NCBI GenBank assembly: GCA_002385485.1
Contig: DGDP01000070.1
Span: forward strand, 9,595 to 43,590
DNA length: 33,996 bases
DNA from: Acetomicrobium sp. UBA3949
Lineage (GTDB): Bacteria; Synergistota; Synergistia; Synergistales; Acetomicrobiaceae
Direction: 5' to 3'
The notes beneath the pieces were generated by a model that made no database searches, was not told where the DNA came from, and saw only the letters and a list, made by a program, of their open reading frames with translations. Shown one piece after another: positions 1 through 7,706 of the stretch (its first letter is position 1; every line of letters starts with the position of its first letter). A program made the position numbers and the translations under genes.

Positions 1-44
1 CCCCTACTGCTTTTATGCTATCGCCGAATTCACCTGAAAGGGCT

Positions 45-206
45 CTAACGTACGCTGAAGGTTTTGCTGCTCCAAGGCTTGCCTTTGAGCGGTTCCCCTT
101 CTACCAATTCCACAAAGCGAGAGTAACATTTCGGACACTTCATTACTGGGGGGACGTCTTCTGTCTCAAATTCATGTTTACAAACGAGGCAACGAAATTT
201 TCTCAT
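45..206 (-). CDS. Small rubredoxin-like zinc-ribbon protein
   Basis: This 53-residue protein has two CxxC pairs (CLVC near residue 6 and CPKC near residue 24) separated by a short acidic stretch ending in PPVMK. That is the pattern of a small zinc ribbon or rubredoxin-like domain, which would bind one zinc or iron ion. The ATG at 206 is chosen because a strong ribosome site (GGGAGG, 214-219 on the minus strand) lies 7-8 nt upstream; an in-frame ATG at 245 has no such site and would place the ribosome site inside the gene. It lies downstream of the DUF554 gene, with a TATAAT-like box between them. Its partner and role cannot be read from the sequence. Metal binding is likely from the cysteines; function is unknown. 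Confidence 0.7.
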   Translation of the reverse strand: MRKFRCLVCKHEFETEDVPPVMKCPKCYSRFVELVEGEPLKGKPWSSKTFSVR

Positions 207-236
207 GATGACACCTCCCATCTTACCTTTGCCTAT

Positions 237-265
237 ATTATACATGACTTCGAGAATTTGTGTTT
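237..265 (-). promoter_or_regulatory. Possible promoter for the zinc-ribbon gene
   Basis: Reading the minus strand, a perfect TATAAT lies at 242-237, about 31 nt before the ATG at 206. No good -35 hexamer is seen at 16-18 nt spacing, so this is a weak call based on the -10 box and its position alone. Confidence 0.3.
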
Positions 266-981
266 TACAAAAAAAGAGAAAATATCACCACTAAGAGCAG
301 GGAAGGTATCATATTGAATACCTTGAAGTGTTTTAAATGAAGCAGGGAAAAACCTAACCCCAAAAGCAGCACTCCACCCACTGCCGTTATTTCGTCTATC
401 AAAGCGTTGGATATGAAGCTGTTGAGATAAAAGGCGCCCAGCGTTAAACCTCCCTGATATAACAGTAGCGGTATGGCGGAAAAGAGGACTCCAATCCCTA
501 AAGTAGAAGCCAACGCTATGGAGGACACCAGATCCATCATGGATTTTACCAAGAGCAGGTTGGGCGGTTTCCCCACGCCCTCTTCAAAGGCTCCCAAGAT
601 TGCCATCGATCCCATGCAGAAGAGCAGGAAGGCCGTTAAAAAACCTTCCACCAGATGATCTCCTCCGAATTGCCAACCCCTTTCTATCATCCTGGTCCTA
701 AGACCCTTCAGCCCGTTTTGTAACCTATCCTCCAATTCCAAAGCCTCTCCCAATATTGCTCCAAGAAGCAGGCTCAATATCATTATCAGGACGTTTTTGC
801 TCTGCAAAGTCATCTGTATCCCTAGGGTCAATACAGAGAGCCCGATGACTTGAAATGCTACCATTGTGATGCGCTCTGGCAACCTTTTCTTGATAATTAA
901 TCCTATTAAGCTACCCGCAATAACAGCCAAGGCGTTTATGACAGAGCCGGCCGCAGGAGTGGCGCTGATGAAGTCGAACAT
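265..981 (-). CDS. DUF554 family membrane protein
   Basis: The 238-residue protein is mostly hydrophobic, with about seven membrane segments. It has the glycine-rich N-terminal helix (GSVINALAVIAGSLIGLIIKK), a central acidic GEALELEDRLQ segment and the FLLFCMGSMAILG helix that I associate with the DUF554 (YdfK/YqgA-like) family. The function of that family is not established; it is an inner-membrane protein, often suspected of being a transporter. The ATG at 981 has GGAGG about 9 nt upstream. Length matches the family (roughly 220-240 aa). It stands apart from the leftward folate unit, with about 210 nt and a terminator between them, so it probably has its own promoter. Confidence 0.82.
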   Translation of the reverse strand: MFDFISATPAAGSVINALAVIAGSLIGLIIKKRLPERITMVAFQVIGLSVLTLGIQMTLQSKNVLIMILSLLLGAILGEALELEDRLQNGLKGLRTRMIERGWQFGGDHLVEGFLTAFLLFCMGSMAILGAFEEGVGKPPNLLLVKSMMDLVSSIALASTLGIGVLFSAIPLLLYQGGLTLGAFYLNSFISNALIDEITAVGGVLLLGLGFSLLHLKHFKVFNMIPSLLLVVIFSLFL

Positions 982-1129
982 TTAAAAACCTCCTCTTGCT
1001 CGAAAGATACATGCAAGAAATTTTACATGGAAGAAGGTATTTATTCTATACTCAACATTAATTCCTGGAAAATCCCCTATTCAGCGATGGCGAAGGCGGT
1101 ATCGTGAAGCGATTGAGCTTTGCTGATCA

Positions 1130-1171
1130 CAAAAAGCCCCATCCTTCGATCGCAGAGGCAGAAATAGGGCT
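1130..1171 (-). terminator. Rho-independent terminator of the phosphatase-folP-folK unit
   Basis: On the minus strand an 8-bp stem (AGCCCTAT paired with ATGGGGCT, one G-U pair) encloses a 19-nt loop and is followed directly by TTTTT. It begins 22 nt past the stop of the secreted-protein gene, as expected for the end of that transcript. The loop is long, so folding strength is moderate. Confidence 0.55.
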
Positions 1172-1192
1172 CGAAGTTTTTTGAAGTTATAT

Positions 1193-1894
1193 TTACCACG
1201 TGATTTTGAAGTCCTTCTTCAGGCTTAAGGTTTTTGCTATATTATCGGCGTTCTCGCCTTGGGCGAGCTGCGTAAATATTCCGATAGTTCTTTGAACCTT
1301 CTCCTGTTCGAATATGCCCTTTGATTGAGCGAACGTTATGGCCAAAGGAATGATCTGTTCGTAAACTTTAGGCATAGGTGCGAAGGATAATCCCTTTTGC
1401 GATAGGATAATAGTGAAAACGCATGGCAATGTTTGGTCCTCTACTGAGGGGTCGTGGGAGGGAAAAAGAAAGATGCCCTCGGGCAAGGGGAGTTTAGAGA
1501 CGATCCTGGTCCAGTCGTTATTTATCGTTTTGCCGCTCGCTACCTCTATTATTCGCTCTTTGGGAAGATAGGCAATCCATAGCTGCATTATTTCATTGGA
1601 GCTGTCTCCTTTAGTGAAGTTCAGCCTCCACAAATATCTTGGAGGTTCCCCCTTGTTTTTCAAGGCGAAAACTTCATGGCGAGACAAGAGATAGCCCTCT
1701 ATAGTTTTAATCGGGTAGGAACCGGCCGGCGTGCCAAGATGAGCTTGAGCGATTACGCCGTTTTTAACGTCAGCGACTAAATAAAGAGGGCACTTTTTTG
1801 CGGTCGTAACGGTAAGTGCCCAAGCACCAGTTTCGGCCAAAGGCATAAACAGGAAGAAAAAGACAACGAAAATAGAAAGAAGTGCTTTTTTCAC
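1193..1894 (-). CDS. Secreted protein of unknown function
   Basis: I do not recognise this protein of about 233 residues. It opens with a clear signal peptide: MKK, then a hydrophobic run (ALLSIFVVFFFLFMPLA), then a likely cleavage after GAWA. It should therefore be exported or membrane-anchored. The mature part is mixed alpha/beta with no metal or catalytic motif that I can name. The GTG at 1894 is chosen because AAGGGAG ends 9 nt upstream; a TTG at 1900, two codons earlier, would leave only about 3 nt. It starts 21 nt after the folK stop and precedes a terminator, so it is probably the last gene of the folate unit, although nothing in it suggests a folate role. Confidence 0.65.
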   Translation of the reverse strand: MKKALLSIFVVFFFLFMPLAETGAWALTVTTAKKCPLYLVADVKNGVIAQAHLGTPAGSYPIKTIEGYLLSRHEVFALKNKGEPPRYLWRLNFTKGDSSNEIMQLWIAYLPKERIIEVASGKTINNDWTRIVSKLPLPEGIFLFPSHDPSVEDQTLPCVFTIILSQKGLSFAPMPKVYEQIIPLAITFAQSKGIFEQEKVQRTIGIFTQLAQGENADNIAKTLSLKKDFKITW

Positions 1895-1915
1895 CGGCAA
1901 AATCTCCCTTCATAT

Positions 1916-2407
1916 TTAGAGGTTCGTTATTTTAACGATCTCGGATATATTTACGTTTCTGTAAAGATCTTCTACGGTAACCCCCAGCAAAGGATGCTTC
2001 CATTTGGGACATATTTGAAACAACGGCACTATTACGAAAGGTCTTTCCTGAAGGCGCGGATGGGGTATTGTCAATTCGTCGTCTCTATAGATCAAATTGT
2101 CCATAAATAAAATATCAAGATCTATTTCCCTTGGCCCCCATCGCATTCGTTGCTTCCTTCCCATCTTTAACTCTATGCTTTTAAGAAGTCGCAGAATTTC
2201 CTTCGGTTCCGTGTCGCTTTCAGCCATAAGGCATGCATTTAAAAAATATGGTTGCTCCTTTACTCCGAAAGGGGGAGTTTCGAAGACATCGCTTTGTCTT
2301 TTTACTATAAAACCGGCGTTTTTAAGCAGCTGTACCGCCGTGCGCAGGTTGTTCAAACGATCTCCCATGTTGCTGCCAAGGCTGATTCCTACAGCTTCCA
2401 TGCCCAT
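1916..2407 (-). CDS. folK: 2-amino-4-hydroxy-6-hydroxymethyldihydropteridine pyrophosphokinase
   Basis: HPPK transfers pyrophosphate from ATP to 6-hydroxymethyl-7,8-dihydropterin, the step before dihydropteroate synthase in folate synthesis. The 163-residue protein has the family signatures in order: ISLGSNMGDR near the N-terminus, PPFGVKEQPYFLNAC for pterin binding around residue 50, and RWGPREIDLDILF around residue 90, holding the magnesium-binding aspartates. Length is normal. The start codon shares its A with the folP stop (TGATG), so translation is probably coupled and the two products, which act consecutively, are made together. An ATG two codons further in (2401) is an equally possible start. 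Confidence 0.94.
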   Translation of the reverse strand: MGMEAVGISLGSNMGDRLNNLRTAVQLLKNAGFIVKRQSDVFETPPFGVKEQPYFLNACLMAESDTEPKEILRLLKSIELKMGRKQRMRWGPREIDLDILFMDNLIYRDDELTIPHPRLQERPFVIVPLFQICPKWKHPLLGVTVEDLYRNVNISEIVKITNL

Positions 2408-3255
2408 CAGGCCCTTTGAATGGCGCTTATCATGGTAACGACTTGTTTGTTTTCCAGGACATCGTGAACTCTAAGAATCTCTATGTAATTTAAAGCACAA
2501 TATGCTGAAATAGCCAAAGTGCCGTAGAGCGCCTCCTCCGGTCCTTTGCATCCTAATACTTTGCTAATGGTTCCCTTTCTCGAATGCCCTATTAAAATTG
2601 GCCTTCCCAGAGACCTGAACTCCCTGATGTTTTTCAATATGCACAGATTATCCTCGTTTCTTTTACCGAACCCCAACCCTGGATCCAGGACGATCTGTTC
2701 TCTTTTTATCCCAGATTTTGCGGCCAATGCCATCTTATCCTCAAAAAACTCCTTTATTTCTCCGATTACGTCGTCATATCTCGGGTCTTTTTGCATGTCC
2801 TTCGGCGTGCCCTTTATGTGCATTATTATTACGGGAACCCCAAGGCGGGCAATTGTATCCGCCATGTTGGAATCAAAGGATAGTCCCGATATGTCGTTTA
2901 TTATATCAGCTCCTGCCTCGACGGCGGCCTCGGCTACGTCAGCTTTATAGGTGTCGACGGATATCACTGCCTCGGGAAAGTTTTTTCTTAAGGATTCTAC
3001 GCCTGGGATCAATCTTTTCATTTCCTCTTCGAGGGACAGGGGCTCCGCTCCAGGCCGGGTTGATTCTGCTCCGATGTCTAAAATGTCTGCACCGTCTTCT
3101 ATCATTTTCTCCGCCCTTTTAAGCAGAGTCTCTCTGTCGTCTCCTATCCTGCTTTGGGGGTAAAAAGAATCGAAAGTCAAATTTAAGATGCCCATAATCA
3201 AGGGCCTTTCCCCCAGGTTCAGCTTGCGGTTTTCCGGTAACATTAAGGTTCCCAT
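2407..3255 (-). CDS. folP: Dihydropteroate synthase
   Basis: DHPS joins p-aminobenzoate to dihydropterin pyrophosphate; it is the sulfonamide target. The 282-residue TIM-barrel protein shows MGILNLT..DSF (loop 1) near residue 21, DIGAESTRPGAEP (loop 2) near 60, SVDTYK near 100, NDISGLSFD near 120, LDPGLGFGK near 190 and IGHSRKG near 220. The first motif reads NLTFDSF where most homologs have N(V/I)TPDSF, so a conserved proline is replaced by phenylalanine. The MHxKGTP motif is present as MHIKGTP. The ATG at 3255 has GGAGG 8 nt upstream. It lies 48 nt after the phosphatase gene and overlaps folK by one base. Confidence 0.95.
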   Translation of the reverse strand: MGTLMLPENRKLNLGERPLIMGILNLTFDSFYPQSRIGDDRETLLKRAEKMIEDGADILDIGAESTRPGAEPLSLEEEMKRLIPGVESLRKNFPEAVISVDTYKADVAEAAVEAGADIINDISGLSFDSNMADTIARLGVPVIIMHIKGTPKDMQKDPRYDDVIGEIKEFFEDKMALAAKSGIKREQIVLDPGLGFGKRNEDNLCILKNIREFRSLGRPILIGHSRKGTISKVLGCKGPEEALYGTLAISAYCALNYIEILRVHDVLENKQVVTMISAIQRA

Positions 3256-3303
3256 GATTTCGACCTCCCTGCTGTGTATTTTTTATAATTTTTTATAAAA
3301 GGT

Positions 3304-3957
3304 TTACACCCATTCGCTCGTGAAGTTTTCTAAATGTTTCGTTTGATTGAGCAGGGTTAGGCAATAGCCTCTAGCTTCGTCGTGCACGATTATACTGTAT
3401 GAAGCTGTATCGACGTGTATCCGCCAAAAATAGGGATCGGATATTTGAATGCATGCTGCTATCAAAGGTTTAAGTACGGCACGATGGCTGACGATTAATA
3501 AAGTCTTTTCTCTGTGCTTTTGTACCAAAAATTCCAAAGTGGAGAAAGCTCTCTTTTGCACGTCCGAAATGCTTTCGGCGTTCGGAAGTTTGAGGCGTTC
3601 CGGAGATTTTATCCACAGGCTCCATTCTTCTGGGTATTCCTGCATTATCTCCTTCTTTCTTCTCCCTTCCCAGGGGCCAAGAGATATATTGGTAAAGCCC
3701 TGCAGTGACGTCACGGGGATATTACCCATTCTTTGGGAAACAATTTGAGCGGTTTCCGCGGCTCTTTTCAGGGGGCTTGTGAATATGAAGTCCACCTTTC
3801 CCAAATTTGCTATCTCCTCTGCCAAAGATTGGGCTTGTCTGACACCATTTTTGTTTAAAGGAAAGTCGCTTCGCCCTCTGAATAAACCCTCTACATTTCC
3901 TTCACATTCTCCGTGTCGGACGAGTATAATTTTGGTTGTTTCAGCCGGATCTGCCAT
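3304..3957 (-). CDS. Histidine phosphatase superfamily (phosphoglycerate mutase-like) protein
   Basis: The 217-residue protein begins with the LVRHGECEGN motif containing the phosphorylated histidine of the superfamily (about residue 15). It continues with FTSPLKRAAETAQ, GPWEGRRKKE around residue 95, and the second catalytic histidine in IVSHRAVLK around residue 157. Members include cofactor-dependent phosphoglycerate mutases, alpha-ribazole phosphatases (CobC) and broad phosphatases; the sequence does not decide between them. The ATG has GGAGG 7 nt upstream. It is the first gene of the leftward unit with folP and folK, so a role in removing phosphate from a pterin precursor is conceivable, but that is inference from position only. 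Confidence 0.83.
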   Translation of the reverse strand: MADPAETTKIILVRHGECEGNVEGLFRGRSDFPLNKNGVRQAQSLAEEIANLGKVDFIFTSPLKRAAETAQIVSQRMGNIPVTSLQGFTNISLGPWEGRRKKEIMQEYPEEWSLWIKSPERLKLPNAESISDVQKRAFSTLEFLVQKHREKTLLIVSHRAVLKPLIAACIQISDPYFWRIHVDTASYSIIVHDEARGYCLTLLNQTKHLENFTSEWV

Positions 3958-4091
3958 TCTATCATCCTCCAGGGTACGGGTCTTCGTTCAGATAATTTTA
4001 CACCTAAATTCAGCCAAAACGCAGGATAGGGATGTCGTAAAACTTGTGCAATTCATCGGGGCCGCCCAAAGAGAGCTTTATTTGACCTGTC

Positions 4092-4119
4092 TTGACAATT
4101 CGCATATAAAGTTGCTAAT
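4092..4119 (+). promoter_or_regulatory. Promoter of the hrcA-grpE-dnaK-dnaJ operon
   Basis: A perfect -35 TTGACA at 4092-4097 is followed after 16 nt by GCTAAT at 4114-4119, a 4/6 match to the -10. The expected transcription start, near 4126, places the CIRCE operator just downstream of it, the usual layout for HrcA-repressed operons. Confidence 0.65.
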
Positions 4120-4134
4120 CTATCTTGCGGACAA

Positions 4135-4161
4135 TTAGCACTTAAAGGGTGTAAGTGCTAA
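4135..4161 (+). promoter_or_regulatory. CIRCE operator (HrcA binding site)
   Basis: A perfect inverted repeat TTAGCACTT (4135-4143) - 9-nt spacer - AAGTGCTAA (4153-4161) matches the CIRCE consensus TTAGCACTC-N9-GAGTGCTAA except for the last base of each arm; the two changes are complementary, so the dyad stays perfect. It lies between the promoter and the hrcA start at 4191. HrcA binding here would repress the chaperone operon under non-stress conditions. Confidence 0.95.
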
Positions 4162-4190
4162 TTCGGTTCCCGGCTCCGGGGGGTGATAAG

Positions 4191-5198
4191 ATGTTGACGG
4201 AGCGACAGTTGGAAATATTGTATTCTGTAGTTCACGAATATATACGGACAGGAGAGCCCGTAGGATCGAGGACTATATCTAAAAAATACCTTACCAATAG
4301 GAGCGCTGCGACGATCCGCAACGAAATGGCAGATTTGGAGGAAGCGGGATTTTTGCACCAGCCCTATACATCGGCGGGACGTGTGCCGACGTCTAAGGCC
4401 TATAGGGTATATGTGGACATGATACTTCAGAGAGGCTCGCTCCAAGTTCCCGCAACTGCCCGAGAGAAACTCAGGTCTTTAAAGGAAGAAAAAAGAAGCA
4501 TAGAGAACATGCTGTCCTATTTGACTCAATTATTGGGCAGCATTACCCATTACATATCGCTTGCAGGCATAACCGTGCTGAACGATGTAACTTTAAGCAG
4601 ATTGGATCTGGTCAAAGTGGACAGTCATCACGTGCTCCTCGTTATAATACTCGAAGGCGGGCTCGTGCATCACGACATAATCAGGACGGAGCGCGATGTC
4701 TCACAGGAAGAGCTAAATGACTTGACTTCCTATCTCAATGGGGTTATAGCTGGGCGTACCTGGCTTGAAGCGAGGGATCTCATTAGAGAAAGGGTTTTCA
4801 GGGAGCTGGTTCATTATACTGAGATATGTATGCAGACCCTTGATGAGGTAGATTATGTGTTAAAAGAGTCCCGTTACAGGTTTTTTACGGGAGGAACCAG
4901 CAACATACTGTTGTTGCCAGACTTCAGGGATACGGAGAAGCTGCGCTCCCTGCTAGTCCTCCTTGAAAATGAGGAGGAATTTGCAAAGATCGTCGATGCC
5001 TGCGCTACCGATGAACCTATTTCCGTTATAATCGGGGACGAAAATCCCGTCAATGCTATGAAGGATTGCTCTCTGGTCCTGGCCAGTGCCGAAAGCGGGG
5101 TTAAGAGAACGATTATAGGAGTTATAGGGCCGGTCAGGATGGACTACGAAAGGACGATTGGAGTGCTGGAACTTCTCTGCGAACAGCTTTTAAACTAA
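4191..5198 (+). CDS. hrcA: Heat-inducible transcription repressor HrcA
   Basis: HrcA represses class I heat-shock operons by binding CIRCE; its activity depends on GroEL in characterised species. The 335-residue protein starts MLTERQLEILYSVVHEYI and has the winged-helix DNA-binding domain (residues 1-75), including RTISKKYL..RSAATIRNEMADLE and PYTSAGRVPTSKAYRVYVD, followed by the GAF-like and dimerisation region. The ATG at 4191, with GGGGGTGAT about 5 nt upstream, is the start. An in-frame GTG at 4155 lies inside the CIRCE element and is not credible. It is first in its own regulated operon, 25 nt before grpE. Confidence 0.97.
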   Translation: MLTERQLEILYSVVHEYIRTGEPVGSRTISKKYLTNRSAATIRNEMADLEEAGFLHQPYTSAGRVPTSKAYRVYVDMILQRGSLQVPATAREKLRSLKEEKRSIENMLSYLTQLLGSITHYISLAGITVLNDVTLSRLDLVKVDSHHVLLVIILEGGLVHHDIIRTERDVSQEELNDLTSYLNGVIAGRTWLEARDLIRERVFRELVHYTEICMQTLDEVDYVLKESRYRFFTGGTSNILLLPDFRDTEKLRSLLVLLENEEEFAKIVDACATDEPISVIIGDENPVNAMKDCSLVLASAESGVKRTIIGVIGPVRMDYERTIGVLELLCEQLLN

Positions 5199-5223
5199 GA
5201 TTGCAAGAAGGAGGAATTGCGAG

Positions 5224-5865
5224 TTGTGCCGTGAAAATTCGAAAGCAAAGCCCTGCGAAGAGGTTTCGCAAGAAAAGCTTTGCTGTAAAGATCAAAACGA
5301 TGAAGTCGAAGATTTCTTCGATATGGCCGATGAAGGCGACTTTAATGTAGAAGAGCTTATGAAGGAAAAGGCTGACCTCGAAGGGGAGTTGGCCGATTTA
5401 AAGAGACAATACGAGGCCTTGTACAGCGAAGCGGCTAGAATAAAAGCCGACTTTCACAATTACAAAAGAAGGACAGAGTCCAATATCGAAAGGCTAAGGA
5501 ATTCGGCTCTAACCGAGATTATGCTCGAGCTATTGCCCGTAGTCGATAACTTCGAACGGGCATTGATCTGCGAGGAGGGCAAAGACACTCCCCTTTATAA
5601 AGGTGTTTCTATGATCTATCGACAGCTTTTGAGCGTTATGGAAAAATTTGATATGGTTCCAATTAAAAGCATCGGGGAAGCCTTTGATCCATCTTTGCAC
5701 GAAGCCGTCGCTGTAGAGGAGATATCCGATACAGAACTGGACGGAAAGATCGTCAAAGAGATCCAGCGAGGATATGTCTTAAAGGGAGAAGTCATCAGAC
5801 CGGCAAAGGTAATAGTGGGCAAATTGACCGATGAAACAGAAGAAGAGGTGGGTAAAGATGAGTAA
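5224..5865 (+). CDS. grpE: Nucleotide exchange factor GrpE
   Basis: GrpE releases ADP from DnaK and so resets the chaperone cycle. The 213-residue protein has an acidic N-terminus, a long coiled coil (about residues 40-90, ELMKEKADLEGELADLKRQY onward), then the beta domain that contacts DnaK with GEAFDPSLHEAVAVEE and RGYVLKGEVIRPAKVIVGK. The start is TTG at 5224, supported by GGAGG (5210-5214) 9 nt upstream; no ATG is available before residue 34. The first 20 residues contain four cysteines (positions 2, 11, 19, 20), unusual for GrpE. The 3' end overlaps dnaK by 8 nt. Confidence 0.96.
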   Translation: MCRENSKAKPCEEVSQEKLCCKDQNDEVEDFFDMADEGDFNVEELMKEKADLEGELADLKRQYEALYSEAARIKADFHNYKRRTESNIERLRNSALTEIMLELLPVVDNFERALICEEGKDTPLYKGVSMIYRQLLSVMEKFDMVPIKSIGEAFDPSLHEAVAVEEISDTELDGKIVKEIQRGYVLKGEVIRPAKVIVGKLTDETEEEVGKDE

Positions 5866-7693
5866 AGTCGTGGGAATTGACCTGGGAACGACTAACAGCG
5901 TAGTTGCGGTTAAAGAAGGAGATAATATAACAGTTATTCCAAGTGCTGAGGGAAGCAGATTAACGCCTTCGGTGGTAGCTTTTACCAAGGATGGAGAGCG
6001 CCTTGTTGGCCAGTTGGCCAAAAGACAGGCGGTTATAAATCCGGAACGTACTATCATGTCGATAAAAAGGAAAATGGGTAGCGACTATAAAGTCAAAATT
6101 GACGGCAAAGAATACACTCCACAAGAGATCTCGGCCATGATCCTGCAGAAGCTGAAAAAGGACGCCGAGGATTATTTGGGCGAGGAGGTAACAAAGGCAG
6201 TCATAACGGTTCCGGCCTATTTTACCGATGCCCAAAGACAGGCAACGAAGGACGCAGGCAAGATCGCCGGTTTGGAGGTTCTTCGAATAATTAACGAACC
6301 CACGGCAGCCTGTTTGGCCTACGGCATGGATAAGGGCGGAGAGTTTAAGGTGCTCGTCTTCGACCTGGGGGGAGGTACCTTTGACGTCTCCATACTGGAC
6401 GTAGGAGAGGGAGTTTATGAGGTCATGGCCACCAGCGGGGATAACCATTTGGGTGGCGACGACTGGGATCAGCGGCTGATGGAATGGATGATCGCCGAGT
6501 TTAAGCGTAAAGAGGGTGTCGACTTAAGCAAGGACAAGATGGCCCTTCAGAGGCTCCGTGAGGCGGCGGAAAAGGCAAAGATAGAGTTGTCTTCCATGTC
6601 GGAGACGACAATATCACTTCCCTACATCACTGCCGATCAGAATGGACCTAAACACCTGGAGCTTGAAATAACCAGGGCTAAGTTCGAGGAAATGACAGCA
6701 GACCTGCTGGAAAGGGTTGTCGGTCCGGTACAAAAGGCTCTATCCGACGCCGGTCTTACTCCGGATCAGGTGGACAAAATATTGTTGGTCGGAGGTTCCA
6801 CGCGCATGCCTATGGTGCAACGCAAGATAAAGGAACTTCTGGGCAAGGAGCCGACGAAGGGGATAAATCCCGACGAATGCGTGGCTGTAGGCGCGGCAAT
6901 TCAAGGTGCCATTTTGGCGGGCGAACACAAAGACATCGTTTTAGTGGATGTCACTCCTCTGTCCTTGGGCGTCGAAACCCTGGGAGGCGTCTTTACGAAG
7001 ATCATCGAAAGAAATACGGCTATTCCCGTGTCGAAGAGCCAAATATTTACTACTGCCGTGGATAACCAGACGCAGGTAGAGATACACGTTTTGCAGGGAG
7101 AAAGGCCAATGGCAGCGGATAACGTTTCTTTGGGCAGGTTCTTCCTTGACGGCATACCTCCTGCACCTCGCGGAGTGCCTCAGATAGAGGTAACATTTAA
7201 CATAGACGTCAACGGCATCCTAAATGTTACGGCCAAAGATCTCGCCACAGGTAAGGCGCAGCACATTACCATTCAGTCATCCAGGCTGTCGGAGGACGAG
7301 ATAGAGCGCATGCGAAGGGAAGCGGAGGCCAACGAAGAGGCCGACAGAAGAAAAAGAGAACTTGCCGATGCGAGAAACGAAGCCGATAGCGCAGTCTATA
7401 ACGCCGAAAAACTGCTCAAAGAGTTGGGAGATAAAGTAACTCAAGAAGAAAAGGACAAAGTGGGGTCCAAGATAGAAGCCGTCAGACAGGCCTTAAGCAA
7501 GGATGACGTATTGGCGATCAAGTCCGCCTGCGAGGAGCTGACGAAAGATCTCAACGAGTTGGCTGTCAGGCTCTATTCCCAGGCTTCGCAGGGAAAAGCA
7601 GGAGTTGGAACAGCCGAAGAAGGCCCACAGCAGAGCGGTTCCGGTGATGGTTCGACTGTAGATGCTCAATATAAAGACCATGGGCAGGCCTAA
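5858..7693 (+). CDS. dnaK: Molecular chaperone DnaK (Hsp70)
   Basis: The main cytosolic Hsp70 binds unfolded peptides in an ATP-controlled cycle with DnaJ and GrpE. The 611-residue protein begins MSKVVGIDLGTTNSVVAV and has NEPTAACLAYG, FDLGGGTFDVSILD and LLVGGSTRMPMV in the nucleotide-binding domain. The interdomain linker is DIVLVDVTPLSLGVET; the substrate domain includes FNIDVNGILNVTAKD; a helical lid follows. The tail ends VDAQYKDHGQA, not the usual EEVxD-like acidic end. The ATG at 5858 follows GAGGTG; an upstream in-frame ATG at 5831 lies deep in grpE and lacks support. It overlaps grpE by 8 nt, which suggests coupled translation. Confidence 0.98.
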   Translation: MSKVVGIDLGTTNSVVAVKEGDNITVIPSAEGSRLTPSVVAFTKDGERLVGQLAKRQAVINPERTIMSIKRKMGSDYKVKIDGKEYTPQEISAMILQKLKKDAEDYLGEEVTKAVITVPAYFTDAQRQATKDAGKIAGLEVLRIINEPTAACLAYGMDKGGEFKVLVFDLGGGTFDVSILDVGEGVYEVMATSGDNHLGGDDWDQRLMEWMIAEFKRKEGVDLSKDKMALQRLREAAEKAKIELSSMSETTISLPYITADQNGPKHLELEITRAKFEEMTADLLERVVGPVQKALSDAGLTPDQVDKILLVGGSTRMPMVQRKIKELLGKEPTKGINPDECVAVGAAIQGAILAGEHKDIVLVDVTPLSLGVETLGGVFTKIIERNTAIPVSKSQIFTTAVDNQTQVEIHVLQGERPMAADNVSLGRFFLDGIPPAPRGVPQIEVTFNIDVNGILNVTAKDLATGKAQHITIQSSRLSEDEIERMRREAEANEEADRRKRELADARNEADSAVYNAEKLLKELGDKVTQEEKDKVGSKIEAVRQALSKDDVLAIKSACEELTKDLNELAVRLYSQASQGKAGVGTAEEGPQQSGSGDGSTVDAQYKDHGQA

Positions 7694-7706
7694 GAGGTGA
7701 CCAAAA

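Noticed and set aside
1..44. Search for a gene end or start in the first 44 bases
   Set aside because: No supported start, ribosome site or motif was found on either strand.
4155..4190. In-frame GTG start of hrcA at 4155
   Set aside because: It lies inside the CIRCE dyad and has no ribosome site; ATG 4191 has GGGGGTGAT upstream and gives the family N-terminus.
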